A stretch of 64,000 bases of DNA, taken from NCBI RefSeq assembly GCF_027596085.1, contig NW_026551973.1, positions 1 to 64,000 on the forward strand, in the 5' to 3' direction. Source of the DNA: Anoplopoma fimbria. Lineage: Eukaryota > Chordata > Actinopteri > Perciformes > Anoplopomatidae. This document shows, in pieces, positions 10,772 through 24,000 of the stretch (positions are counted from its first letter, which is position 1; every line of letters starts with the position of its first letter). The notes below the pieces were generated by a model, which saw only the letters and a program-made list of their open reading frames with translations, did not search any database and was not told the DNA's origin. The translations under genes and the position numbers were made by a program.

Positions 10772-13700
10772 CTGATGGAGAGAACAAGACACAATACAGC
10801 TGCAGTTATTAATCTATCATCTGTTCATCTGTTGACACTGTGATGATGACATCAGAGATGTGAATGAGTGATGTCACAGTTTGAAGATGGTTGAATGTGT
10901 GCTGCTTTGTTTTCATGAGTCAGATTCAAAGCACACTTACACTTCCTCAGACCTGGTCTGAACCATCGGACTCCAGCAGGCTCCACCCTGAAAGGAGGAG
11001 GGGGGTCAGAGCAGCATGGAAACATGGACATTACATCGTCTCATACACAGAGCTTTGTATTCATGTTCACATGGAGCACTTATTATTAATCACATGATAT
11101 TCTTTTACTTCATGGAGCTTCTTCTGATTGGCCGATTATTATAAAGTGGGATGAAATGACTCAGTAAGGCAATTAAACTGAAAGTAATTTAGTTTAATAA
11201 AAATGGTTAACTGAGAGATTAAGATACTTTAGTCATAAATAAGGCAGGATTTAAATAAGTGAATAAGAGTTGAAATAAATAGTTCTAAACAATATTGAAG
11301 GCAAAAATTGGGTTTAACTAAGTTAAAGTCTAAAGAAAAGTAAACTGATTGTGCCTTTAGTTTGAGCTATGGTGTTTGATTGGTTACGCAAGGTTTCAAT
11401 CAGCCCCACCTGCGGTGATTGGACGTAGCTAAGGGGGGCGGGGTTAAAGAGAAAGGAAGAAGTAGTGAAAGAGAGAGTGAGAAGGACAGAACGGGAGAAA
11501 CACAGAGAAACATGAAGTAGATAGCTTGATGAATGTTCAAGTAAACAGAAGAAAAACTGAAGCTGTGGACACTAACGCTCATTTATTGATTAAATCTCAG
11601 TGATTGAATGTTTGTGCGACTGTGTCTGTGTGTAGCTAAAGTTTGTCGGTCGCTGGAACAGAGGACGCCATTGTGGACTGAAGGACTGTTGGTTTGTGTT
11701 TCTGATGAGTGACCTGCCGTCACCTCGCTGTCGCCTGGTTTTTCTTCTGTTGGACAACGAACTGTTTCTACAAGACTTTCACTGAACTGTGAGTTTGACT
11801 TTCTGTGTCTTTGCTCTGCTGAGGACTCTGAAGGCAGCAACGCACCGGGAACGCACAGGCCTGAAACTTTACTTATTTTTTTTTTTGTGTGTGTGAGTGT
11901 GTGTGGGCCCATGTGTGGTTTAGATTCTAATTAAGTATTTATCTGCTGTAGTAAAAAAGGGTCAAGAAATAGGGATTTAGCCATAGGAAGCTGAATAGAT
12001 TTAAGTTGTATGTTGTAATATTTTGTTTTAAACTAATTCAGTTCTGCATATTTTTCCAAGTAACTCATTGACTTTATCATTTTGCTAAATGTTAAATTTG
12101 ATTATATTTTGAAAGTGCTATGTCTTATTTTAAAGGGGTCTAATTTGTGTTTTTGTTTATTGTCCCCCGAAATGGTGAAGTAAAGCAGTTACAGATCAAC
12201 ATGATGATTCATCAGGAGTCTTTGTGTTTGTGTCACCTGATGAATGGAAGTACAATATTCTCTCTTTTAGCTCTGTTTTTGGTCTCCACCACCTCCTGAG
12301 GGAAATATCTGTCTCTTTAGCTGCTAAATGCTCCACTATGTTCACCAGCTAGTCTCTAACTGAGTCTGTCTGCTGTTTGCTGCTGAGCAGGTAGTGTACA
12401 GAGGCTTCATCACAGCTTGTTGGATGAAAACAGCTGCTGGAAACACTGAGACTGAACCAAACAGGAAATGTGCTGCAGAACCAAAACTAGGAGATAAAAG
12501 AGGCTAAAAAGCTCTGTAGAGCTGCAGAGATGGAGACAATTCTCTGTGGGTTCATCACCACCACACGACTCTTCACCATTACACAGAGTCAGCTGATCGG
12601 TTGTAAATAAAGAAATATTGATTGTTGGATGTTTTGGTCCTGACAAGCGACCTCTTGTGTTTGTGTTATAATGACTGTTGTCTCTCAGAAGTAAAGGAGA
12701 AAGTAGCCTGAAATCACTACAGCACCACAAAACCTCTGATGGAGGAGGTCGGGGTGGATGGTTGGATGTACAAAGTGTCTGACTTTGACACTGCTGTTCA
12801 CATCCCGTCTCCTAGCAACAGTCAACACTGGTTTCTATTATCTGTAATCTGGAGGTTTAGAATATTACAGTTCAAGTCCGTCTGCAGCCACAGAGCACTG
12901 CCTGTGTCCCCCTATAACTTTGGTCCAGTCCTAAATAAACCTCTTTGGGCTCTGACACACCATGTCCACAATCAGCTGTTGGTTCTCCACTGAGCGTCTG
13001 TGGTCGACTGTCACCTGTAGTTTCAACAAGTCGACTCTTATCAACCAGGGAACTCGCTCTCAGTGCAAAACAAACCAAAACCAGGTGAAGCTGAACTCCT
13101 TTAAAACAGCAAAACATTCCTATTGTGATGATTTATCAAGACGGTTTAAACAGGTTGATTCTTTGTCTGTTTGTCTTTTCACAATAATGTCTGGACTAAA
13201 GGACAACACACACTGGTGGCAGATGAAGAGCATCAAATCATCCAACTATTGTTTGATATGAGCCCACAAACCTGCAGCGTGACGACGTTGAGGCATGTCA
13301 ACCCACCATGATGGCCGTCAACGTGTCAGGATACACCACTGTCCTATTTTCTAATGTTGAAACAAGACAACGCTCCAGAAAAACAACAGTTTCATCACCT
13401 TCCCTCCCTGTTCTGGCTCATCCTGGCTACTGTTCCCTGACTACTTCTGTCTGTATTGATCGTCTGATGTGGGACACAAACAGTTTGATGAGTCTCTGGT
13501 AGTTTGAGGTCAGCTTGGTGTGTCAGGGTCATATTAACCAGCTCTACCTCCTCTATCAGACTGATTGTCTGTGGCTGCAGCAGGCCTCTTCATACCTGAG
13601 AGTTTCCAGTCTCCAGTGTGGATCCTCCTGTACAGCAGACAGCAGCTTCACTCCTGAGTCTCCTGGATGATTGTAGCTCAGGTCCAGCTCTCTCAGATGG

Positions 13701-15017
13701 GAGGGGTTGGAGCTCAGAGCTGAGTCCAGAGAAGCACAGCCTTCCTCTGTGATCAGACAGCCTGACAGCCTGCAAACACACCAAACAACACACATGTCAC
13801 ATGATCTGAGGGAACTGTGAGGGCTGGAAGGTTTCTGCAGTACTGAGATACTGTCGGCTACTGTGGGGTTCCATTAACATTGGTACTGATTGGTTTCTAG
13901 TCACAACCAAACACCCACTAATGTCCATCAACAATCTGACAACATTACTGGTATCACTGGTTTTTGATATTTCAAATCATAACAGCAGAGTGAGAAGAAA
14001 CAATCTATTATATGTTAATAGAAATATATTAAAATGTAATATGTGATTGAAATCACACAAGCAGTGATAATCTGATGAAGGTTACGAGTTTACCCATTAA
14101 TGTAAATCAGGATTTAAGTGGACATTAATTGAATCCTGACCTGAGAGTTTCCAGTTTACAGTGTGGACTCTCCAGTCCAGCAGACAGCAGCTTCACTCCT
14201 GAATCCTGCAGGTCGTTGTTACTCAGGTCCAGCTCTCTCAGACTAGAGGACTGGGAGCTGAGGACTGAGGACAGAGCTTCACAGCTTCTCTCTGAGAGGT
14301 TACAGACACTCAGTCTGAAGAGACATCAACAAGAAGAAAAAATGATATTTGTGTTAAAATGAAATCCTCTTTGATAATGAGTCTGTACTAAAGTAGAACC
14401 AGATAATTTATTTAGTGAAAGTGGATAAAATACTTGCTGTTCTACACTAAACATGATACAATGTAGGTTCAGTTTATTCTACTGTACACAGGAAGTACTG
14501 TAGTATCACTATCAGGATGAGGGGTGGATATTTATATTTATATTATTATTAAGGAGAGGTACTGCAGGTCCTTCCTTCCTGCTGCTGTCAGGCTGCTGCA
14601 CCATCTCTGCTCCCAGTAGACCACACATACAAAAAGACTGACTATATAAATATGTGTATTATAAAAATATGTGAAATCCACTGCAATACTAAAATGATTC
14701 TGTCTGTTCATATAATATTTTAGTTATTGTGGATTTTAAGTTTATTACTTATTTATTATTCTTTACTGTGTTATTACTTATTTATAATACTTGTTTTGAT
14801 CTTGTTTTTTACTATGTATCTTGTTTGTACTATCCTCTCTGCTGCTGTAATCCTGCAAATGTCCCCGCTGTGGGACTCATAAAGGATTATCTTATCTTAT
14901 TTATTGTTGTTCATTAGCGTTTAAAACAAATTCAAGCGTTTTTGTTGTCTTCCCGACTCGTTTAAAAAAAAAAAAGAGAGAACAAGGAGTTGTGACCAGC
15001 AGAGGGGACGAGTGAGC

Positions 15018-15073
<56 letters not shown>

Positions 15074-18000
15074 AAAGTGAGTGAAAAACACAAATTAAAC
15101 TTCATATACTGATTTCATGTCGGTTACGTTCTAAAGCAGAAATAAACAACCATCATGTCGGTTACGTTCTAAAGCAGAAATAAACAACCATCAAACTCTC
15201 AGCAGATCGTCACTGTAGAGACAGACATTCAAGTTTTCAGTCTCTTTCCACCTCTGCATTTCTCCTTTTCATTCATTAATTATATCAAACATAACATCAT
15301 AAAGCATAAATAAGAGCAACAACAGGATGACCCTGTGATGTTTTATTGTGAATGTGAATTATGTTTCAAACTCCACCATCGTTTTTTAATCCGCTGTGGA
15401 TCAAGTTTGTCTGTTCTACAAGGTTCTTAAGATGGGATGGAAAAACAAACAGGAATTCACAAAAAGGACTTTTGGACTCTAGTTTAGTCTCTGAGATTAG
15501 TTCCTCTGGTTCCATAGTTCTGGTTCATTTCCTGGTGAAAAAGAGGTTTATGAAATCTGAAATCCTGATGAACTAATTCAAAGATTCAGAAAGAGAGAGG
15601 CTGTTTACACTGCATGGAGCTGATAGTTTAGAGACACATTTACATCATTGAAGACAAACTAACTTGATCTGACCTGAGAGTTTCCAGTTTACAGTGTGGA
15701 CTCTCCAGTCCAGCAGACAGCAGCTTCACTCCTGAATCCTGCAGGTTGTTGTTACTCAGGTCCAGCTCTCTCAGACTAGAGGACTGGGAGCTGAGGACTG
15801 AGGACAGAGCTTCACAGCTTCTCTCTGAGAGGTTACAGTCACTCAGTCTGAAGAGACAACAAAAGCAAAAAAAATAAACAATAAGTAGAAAATAGCAGCA
15901 TATATTAAGTTATGATATATTAATGGTATATTAATCCAACTCTCTCTGGACTTACAGAGCTTTGTTGGAGGCTTTGACCACTGGCAGCAGCCTCAGAAGA
16001 GCCTCCTCTGAAGCAGAGTATTTCTTCAGGTCAAACACGTCCAGATCTTTTTCTGATGACAGTAAGATGAAGACCAGAGCTGACCACTGAGCAGGAGACA
16101 GTTTATCTGTGGAGAGACGTCCTGAACTCAGGGACTGTTGGATCTCCTCCACTAGAGAACCATCATTCAGTTCATTCAGACAGTGGAACAGATTGATGCT
16201 TTTCTCTGCAGAGAGATCCTCGTCGATCTTCTTCTTGATGAACTGGACTGTTTCCTGATTGGTCTGTGAGCTACTTCCTGTCTGTGTCAGCAGACCTCGT
16301 AGGAGAGTCTGATTGGTCTGCAGTGAAAGACCCAGGAGGAAGCGGAGGAACAAGTCCAGGTGTCCATTTGGACTCTGTAAGGCCTTGTCCACAGCACTCT
16401 GGTAGAGATGTGTTAGTTTAGGTTTGTCTCTGAAGACTTTAGACAACCGGGAGGTTGTTTGTTCTTCTGACAGCAGATTGACACCAGAGTTGATGAAGGT
16501 CAGATGGACATGAAGAGCAGCCAGAAACTCCTGAACACTCAGATGGATGAAGCAGAACACCTTGTCCTGGTACAGTCCTCTCTCCTCTCTAAAGATCTGT
16601 GTGAACACTCCTGAGTACACTGAGGCTGCTCTGATATCGATGCCACACTCTGTCAGGTCGGATTCATAGAAGATCAGGTTTCCTTTCTGCAGCTGATCAA
16701 AAGCCAGTTTTCCCAGAGACTCAGTCATCTTCCTGCTCTCTGGACTCCAGTGTGGATCCGTCTCAGCTCCTCCATCATACTTGACCTTCTTCAGTTTGGA
16801 CTGAACCACCAGGAAGTGGATGTACATCTCAGTCAGGGTCTTGGGCAGCTCTCCTCCCTCTCTGGTCTTCAACACATCCTCCAGAACTGTAGCAGTGATC
16901 CAGCAGAAGACTGGGATGTGGCACATGATGTGGAGGCTTCGTGAGGTCTTGATGTGGGAGATGATCCTGCTGGCCTGCTTCTTATCACTGAATCTCTTCC
17001 TGAAGTACTCCTCCTTCTGGGGGTCAGTGAACCCTCTGACCTCTGTCACCATGCCAACACACTCAGGAGGGATCTGATTGGCTGCTGCAGGTCGTGTGGT
17101 TATCCAGAGGCGAGCAGAGGGAAGCAGTTTCCCCCTGATGAGGTTTGTCAGCAGCACATCCACTGAGGTGGACTCTGTAACATCAGTCAGGATCTCATTG
17201 TTGTGGAAGTCCAGAGGAAGTCGACACTCATCCAGACCGTCAAAGATGAACACAACCGGGAACTCTTCAAACCTGCAGATTCCTGCTTCTTTGGTTTCAG
17301 AGAAGAAGTGATGAACAAGTTCCACCAAGCTGTACTTTTTCTCTTTCAGCACATTCAGCTCTCTGAAGGTGAATGGAAATGTGAACTGTATGTCCTGGTT
17401 GGCTTTGTCTTCAGCCCAGTCCAGAGTGAACTTCTGTGTTAAGACTGTTTTCCCAATGCCAGCCACTCCCTTTGTCATCACTGTTCTGATTGGTTCCTCT
17501 CTTCCAGGTGAGGCTTTAAAGATGTCTTCTTGTCTGATGGTTGTTTCTGGTCTGTCTGGTTTCCTGGATGCTGTTTCAATCTGTCTGACCTCATGTTCAT
17601 CATTGACCTCTGCAGTCCCTCCCTCTGTGATGTAGAGCTCTGTGTAGATCTGGTTCAGAAGGGTTGGGTTTCCTGCTTTAGCGATCCCCTCAAACACACA
17701 CTGGAACTTCTTCTTCAGGTTAGATTTGAGTTCACGCTGACAAACTGCAGCAAGAAGTCCTGAATGAACACACAACAAAGAAGATCAATGAGTCAAAGAA
17801 TAGATTTCAACATGTCGTATCCTCAAAGAAGAGTATATGAATATATTTTGGTCCATCTCTTGAGACATTAGTAAAGGTCCCATTTATCCAGCATGTTAAA
17901 TCTTTAGAGAAATCCTCTTACTGCTCTGCAGACAGTCAGCCAGCTCCTCCTGCTTCATTCTCCTCAGGAGGTGCAGTGTGATCTTCAGAAATGCCTCTCT

Positions 18001-21000
18001 GCTGTTCCTCCTCTGCTCTTCATCCTCACCCTCCAACACCTCCTCATCCACCCTCTGACTCTCTAAGCAGTCTGGGTAATCTGAACTCACAACCTTCTGG
18101 ATCTTCTTCAGCTCGTTCTTCACAAAAGTGAGGATGTTCTCCTCCAGCAGCTGGAACAGAATATTATATGAAGGACACAAACTAAAACCATGGAACCAAA
18201 CATCAGATCCATGTTGGACAGACTGACAATCCACTGGTCTAAAAAGTGCAGCATGGAGATGATTGTGAACAGAATAGATGTAAAAGTAGTTGTACATGTA
18301 CAGACCATAAATATGGAGTCCAGGTGTGTTTGATGCTGCTGGGCAGACTGACCTCTGGGAACCTGTGAGCTCTCCTGGTCCTCTCTGTGGAGGAATCATG
18401 AAGAATCAGCTCACATTCTGTTTGTACCATGTACACAAATAAAACAATTAGTTAAAGATGTTGTGTTCTGTCATGATTGATCATAATGAAAACCAGATGA
18501 AAAAAAAAACATTTCTATCTCTTCTTTCACTGCTGCTTGTATTGGACAGCAAAAAATATTTCAATGCCAGTGTAGCCCACTTATCCCTAGTTTAGTCAGG
18601 GAAGGGCCCTGAGTTCTTTAAAACATATAACTCACTCTACAATTACTAATACTTGATTGGTTGTCTTGCGTTTCTATATTAACCTTGAATGAAATGAGTC
18701 ACTATTATTATTAACCTGTCATTTTATGCAAACAATTTACCTTTAGACACCTCTATCTAAGAAAATGACCAGACTCCACACTGTAATCACATTTTAGAAA
18801 TATAACATTTCAATGATTTACTTGGGGAATTTTAAAATAACAAAATAAAAACATTCAGTCTCAATCACTTCACAATTTCTTAAATAACACGAGTTGCAAC
18901 AATAATTCCCTTCGGTTAGAATTACTATGATATATCTCAATTTAATTCAAACTCAGTGGGCCCACACTCATCAAGCACACACACACACTCACACAGCCGG
19001 CACAAGAAATATATAAGTAGATAATCTTAGACACCACCTACATACTTATTTGCACAAACTTTCACACATGCTCACGTCACGACTCCCTTCGTCAAGCCAC
19101 CCAACGTAAACAACACTCTTCACTCCAACTTCCCACCTATCTCAACCAATGAACAACCAGTATTACCTTTATTCACGAATCCTACTTCCTTTAACCACAT
19201 GAACTCTATACATCTGTACCTTTCAAACTTATTTATTATACTCTACAGTTTTAATCTATTTAGGAACCATCCCTAAACTTCGTATGAAATTGCTTTCTTA
19301 ACCATGCTTTTAACAAGACCTAAGGTTTATCTTATTTATCAACATAACTATTATCTTAACATTTTTATTACAATGTAGGGTACTTTTTAACCGGGTTACA
19401 CCAGCACAATATAGTCAAACATAATTTTGTGGGAAAATTCATACCGGTGTACTTTCTATAGCTTCTACACCTTCCAGCCATAGGTACAATTACAACTAGA
19501 AACAACTATAATTACCTCTGATGTGATACTTTTTCGTATTTGGTGTAGTTTCTATTCTACCAGTGTGTTGTTATTCAGATGTACCAAGAGTTAATACTGT
19601 TGATCTGCCACACCAATTGAAACAAAGGGTCTGTATTTGGTTTTGGTCCCAGAACCCTTGGGCAGACTTCCTCATGCTTGTCTTTCTAGTCCCCCGACAT
19701 CTGAAACTAGTCTCCAGACCTCTGCAACTAGAGGTAGGATTATGTCCAGAATGCTAGTTCCTGTCTGATGCAACACCTACAACAATTAGTTCAAGATATT
19801 TCATCATGTCATGATCATAATGAGAAAATAAGATCATAGTGATAGATCAAAGACTATAAATGACGGACACCCAAATTTGTATCTGTGCATCAGCTAAACC
19901 ATCTGTTTTATCCGTTTTAAGTAGTTACACTAGTTCATAAGAACAGCCTCTATCTTTGAAGTGAATCAGACCACCCTTAGACCGATCACTCTTCATGGAC
20001 ACACAGCTGGGTACAAAGGGCTTTACTGTCTGCTGCTGTGAACTGATAGAAACACTGACATTTACTGAACATTCTGTTTTCACTTGTTTTATTGCAGCTA
20101 ATGTCCAGAACTCTGCACCCATATTCTAGGGATAAGAACAGCTGGCTCATTGTTTCATCAAAACTACAGTGGGTCATTACGTCCTGTTTGAAGTCACTTT
20201 CCTCTGTGCTGATGTGAACTGAGAGAAACATGTCATTTCAGTTTACCTTTCATTAATAAAATGTTTTATTCACCAAGTTGACTTCACCAGTGAAAACTTT
20301 AAAAACACATTTAAAACATCTGCTCTTGCCATTCTACTGTTTATTCACATTATGATATTAGGATGTGGTTATAAGTCAAAGATCTGCTCCATGTAAATGT
20401 GAATATTTGGAATATTCACACATGTAAAAAACGTTGTAGTTTGAATATGTTTTTTTATGTGTTCAACTCACAGCACTAGTCCCAACAAACCTTGTTATCC
20501 TCTAATCTGAGGACAACCTTAATCAGACAGGCAACTTTAACCTGAGACCTCTGACTTCATAGACTGCTTTCTGCCACCAGGTCTGCTGGTAGTCTGCCAA
20601 ACCTCTGTTTGTAGTCTGCTTACCTCTGCAGCTAATCCCAGATTTACTGCACATTAGACTACATCTTCCCAGTTTTATTCAACTACCAGTCCAGACCTCT
20701 GCAGCTATCCCCAGACCTCTGTAATGTAATTGATGCACGACCAATTGTGTATCATAACTAGGGATAAGAACAGCTAGCTCATTGTTTCATAATGTTTTAA
20801 GTACTTACAGTGGGTCATTAGATTGGCGTCCATCTTTGAAGTTAATCAGATCACCCTTAGACCGATCACTCTTCATGGACACACAGCTGGGTACAGGAGA
20901 CTTTCCTCTGTGCTGCTGTGAACTGATAGAAACACTGTCAATTACTGAGCATACAGGATTTCTAGTCCTTACTTTCCTACATTGTAACAGTTAAAGTTAT

Positions 21001-24000
21001 TTTATTGTCATTAAAAACTGTGTTTTTAACACAGCAAAAAGACAACTTTTTTATGGTGACTTGTTTGTTTTATTCTACCAAATAGAACAGAGTACTTGAA
21101 TATCAGCAGTAGAAGATCAATTATACTGGGAAGCTGTCAGGTACATTCTTTATTTAATTTCTACTTACTTTGCAGAAGAGAATTTACGTCTTTCAAAAGC
21201 AATGCCATCTTTGTGTGACTGCTTAGTCTCAGAGGAAACACAGCTGGGTTCAGGTTCAGGTCCAGGGGACTCTGGTCTTTGATGGATCCTGGCACATAGA
21301 GAGGAAGGGAATTCAGATTTTAGTCTTTAGCCTCAGCAGCTGTTGGAAAAACTAGCAGCTATGAACAAGAAAAGGATCAACACAGCAGAGTTATATTTTA
21401 AATAATTTCCTGAAGAATGTGTGTGAGTTCACTAAAGGAGCTGTAATTAAGTGACACATTGCATCTTCTCACACAGCCGGGATTTCAGCTGATGACGTTA
21501 AACAAACAAGGTGCACACTGCACCAAGAATACGTATATCTGACACAGAGATGGAACAAACTGTTGTATTGTTTTAGATTAACGGTTTAATGTCCAAGTGT
21601 AAAAGGAACAAAACATTATCCATGACAATTTTCAAAAACAAGATGTGTGTGATTCAGTTCAAACCCAAAGATATTCAGTTTACAATGATTCAAAAAAGAG
21701 AAAAAGCTTGGAAAATTGGAAGAGATGGAATTTAAGAAAGTTTTTGTCTTAGTTGTTTATTTTAAGCTGTTAATATATGTAAAACAACTTTAAAAAGTAA
21801 TTAAGCTCAATTAATCACAGCTGAACATGAGCTAAGTGGACTGACAGGAAACACTGAGAGCAGCTGTAAACCTCACTGACCACCAGGGGGAGCTCAGCAG
21901 CTGCAGCAGAAACAAACCTCCACCCTCTGGACCTGAACACTGAGCTCCAGAAGACTCTGCTCACTCTGTGATGTGTTCAAATGCTCTCCGTTGTTAAGAC
22001 TCTCACACTGCTGGGTCCAGAGGGTTAACATGGAGACTTGAATCGTTGCCATGGATACAGCATGACATGTTGAACCTGTGATCCAACTCAGAGTTTGTCT
22101 AAAGAGCTCAAGTCAGCATTTGTATCAAAAACTTTATTTAAAATGTTCAGTCTGCTGCTCAGACAGTAAAACACAAAATTACACTTAATGTAATTTACAG
22201 TAAATATAGAACACAAATAAATAAACTCTTCACACAGCTCATATTATTCTGACAAGGAACCCTCAGCTGATCATCTTCACACTCACAGAGGCTCTCATTT
22301 GTTTCCATTAGATTAAATGTGAAAAAAACTCACTGACTGCAGCTAACATACAAATCCAAATAATAAACGTCAATGTATCAATACAGAAACATCAAAAATA
22401 AGTACATTGGTTCTTGGTTCTAAAATCAGTGAACTAACAAAGTCCAAACTGAAGTCCAATATAAGAATTTAATCTAACGACAGTATCTGTTTTATAGATT
22501 TATAGGATAATTATGATTCACTGTTCAAATGAAAGAGCAAAGAAACAGATCTCTCCAACTAGTCCCTCAGAATGGTCATTGAGGATTTAAGGACAACAGA
22601 ATCAGCCAAAACAAGTACACACTGCGAGTAACTCTGGACACATCACTGTTAAGGAGCAGACCTGTACAGAGGACATTGAGCTGTTGGCCGTTAGCATGAG
22701 GCCGGTATATTTACCGAGGGAATTCTCGCACGTTATCACAATAGCTGCGTATGTTCCCCCTCTGCTAACGGAGAAGCGGCCTGTGACGTCATACACTCGG
22801 CGACAAGCAGGCTGCTGACACAACATCCCAATGCCCTCCTCCTCCTCTCTGGTGACTTTAACCATGCCCCTCCGTCCTCCACTCTGCCCACCTTCACCCA
22901 GTACATCACCTGCCCCACCAGAGACAACAGAACCCTGGACCTGCTGTATGCCAACACCAAGGAGGCATACACCTCATCACCCCTCCCTCCCCTGGGAAGA
23001 TCTGACCACAACCTGGTGCACCTCCGGCCTGTGTACAAACCTCTTGTGCACAGGCAGCCAGCTGTGACCCGCACAGTCAAAAGATGGTCCGATGAAGCCG
23101 AGGAGGCTCTTAAGGACTGTTTCGACTCGACTGTGTGGGAAGTGTTCAGTGATGCCCATGGGGAGGACATCGAGGGTCTCACAGACACCATAACGGACTA
23201 CATAAACTTTTGTGTGGAGAACACCGTACCCACCAGGACTGTACGGTGTTTTTCCAACAGCAAACCCTGGATCAATCCTGAGATAAAGACCCTCCTCAAG
23301 GAGAAGAAGAGGGTCTTTAGATCAGGAAACAAGGAGGAGCTGAGGACTGTGCAGAGGGAGCTGAGGAGGAAGATAAGGGAAGGGAAAAATGTCTACAGGA
23401 CAAAGATGGAGGATCAGCTGCAGCAGAACAACATCAGCGGAGTCTGGAAGAGCCTCAAGGCCATGTCTGGCCACAAGGGGCCCAACCAACAACCTGTGGG
23501 GGACCAACAGTGGGTGAATGATCTGAACTTATTCTTTAACAGATTTGATCAGCCACCCACCCCTCCCCCCACCCAGACCTCCCTGCCGCTGCAGCCCCCA
23601 TCGTCTGCACCCCCTGTGGATTACCCCCCTCTTCTTCCTCCTCCTCCACCCCCTTTTCCACAACACTCGGCTCCCCTCCACACTCCTCAAACACTGCACT
23701 CCACCAACACCCCACCCCCACCCCCACTCCAACAACCTACAGCACACAGCCCCCTTCCCCCAACTTGTCCCTCTCAACTAACCAGGTGAGAAAAGAACTG
23801 AAGAGAATAAAGGTGAGAAAAGCCACGGGTCCGGACGGCATCAGCTCAAGGCTCCTCAGATCCTGCGCAGACCAGCTGTGCAGGATAGTGGAGCACATCT
23901 TTAACTTGAGCTTGAAGCTGGGGAGGGTACCACAGCTATGGAAGACGTCCTGCGTGGTACCAGTCCCAAAGACCCCGGGGGCCAAGGACTTCAGCAGCTT

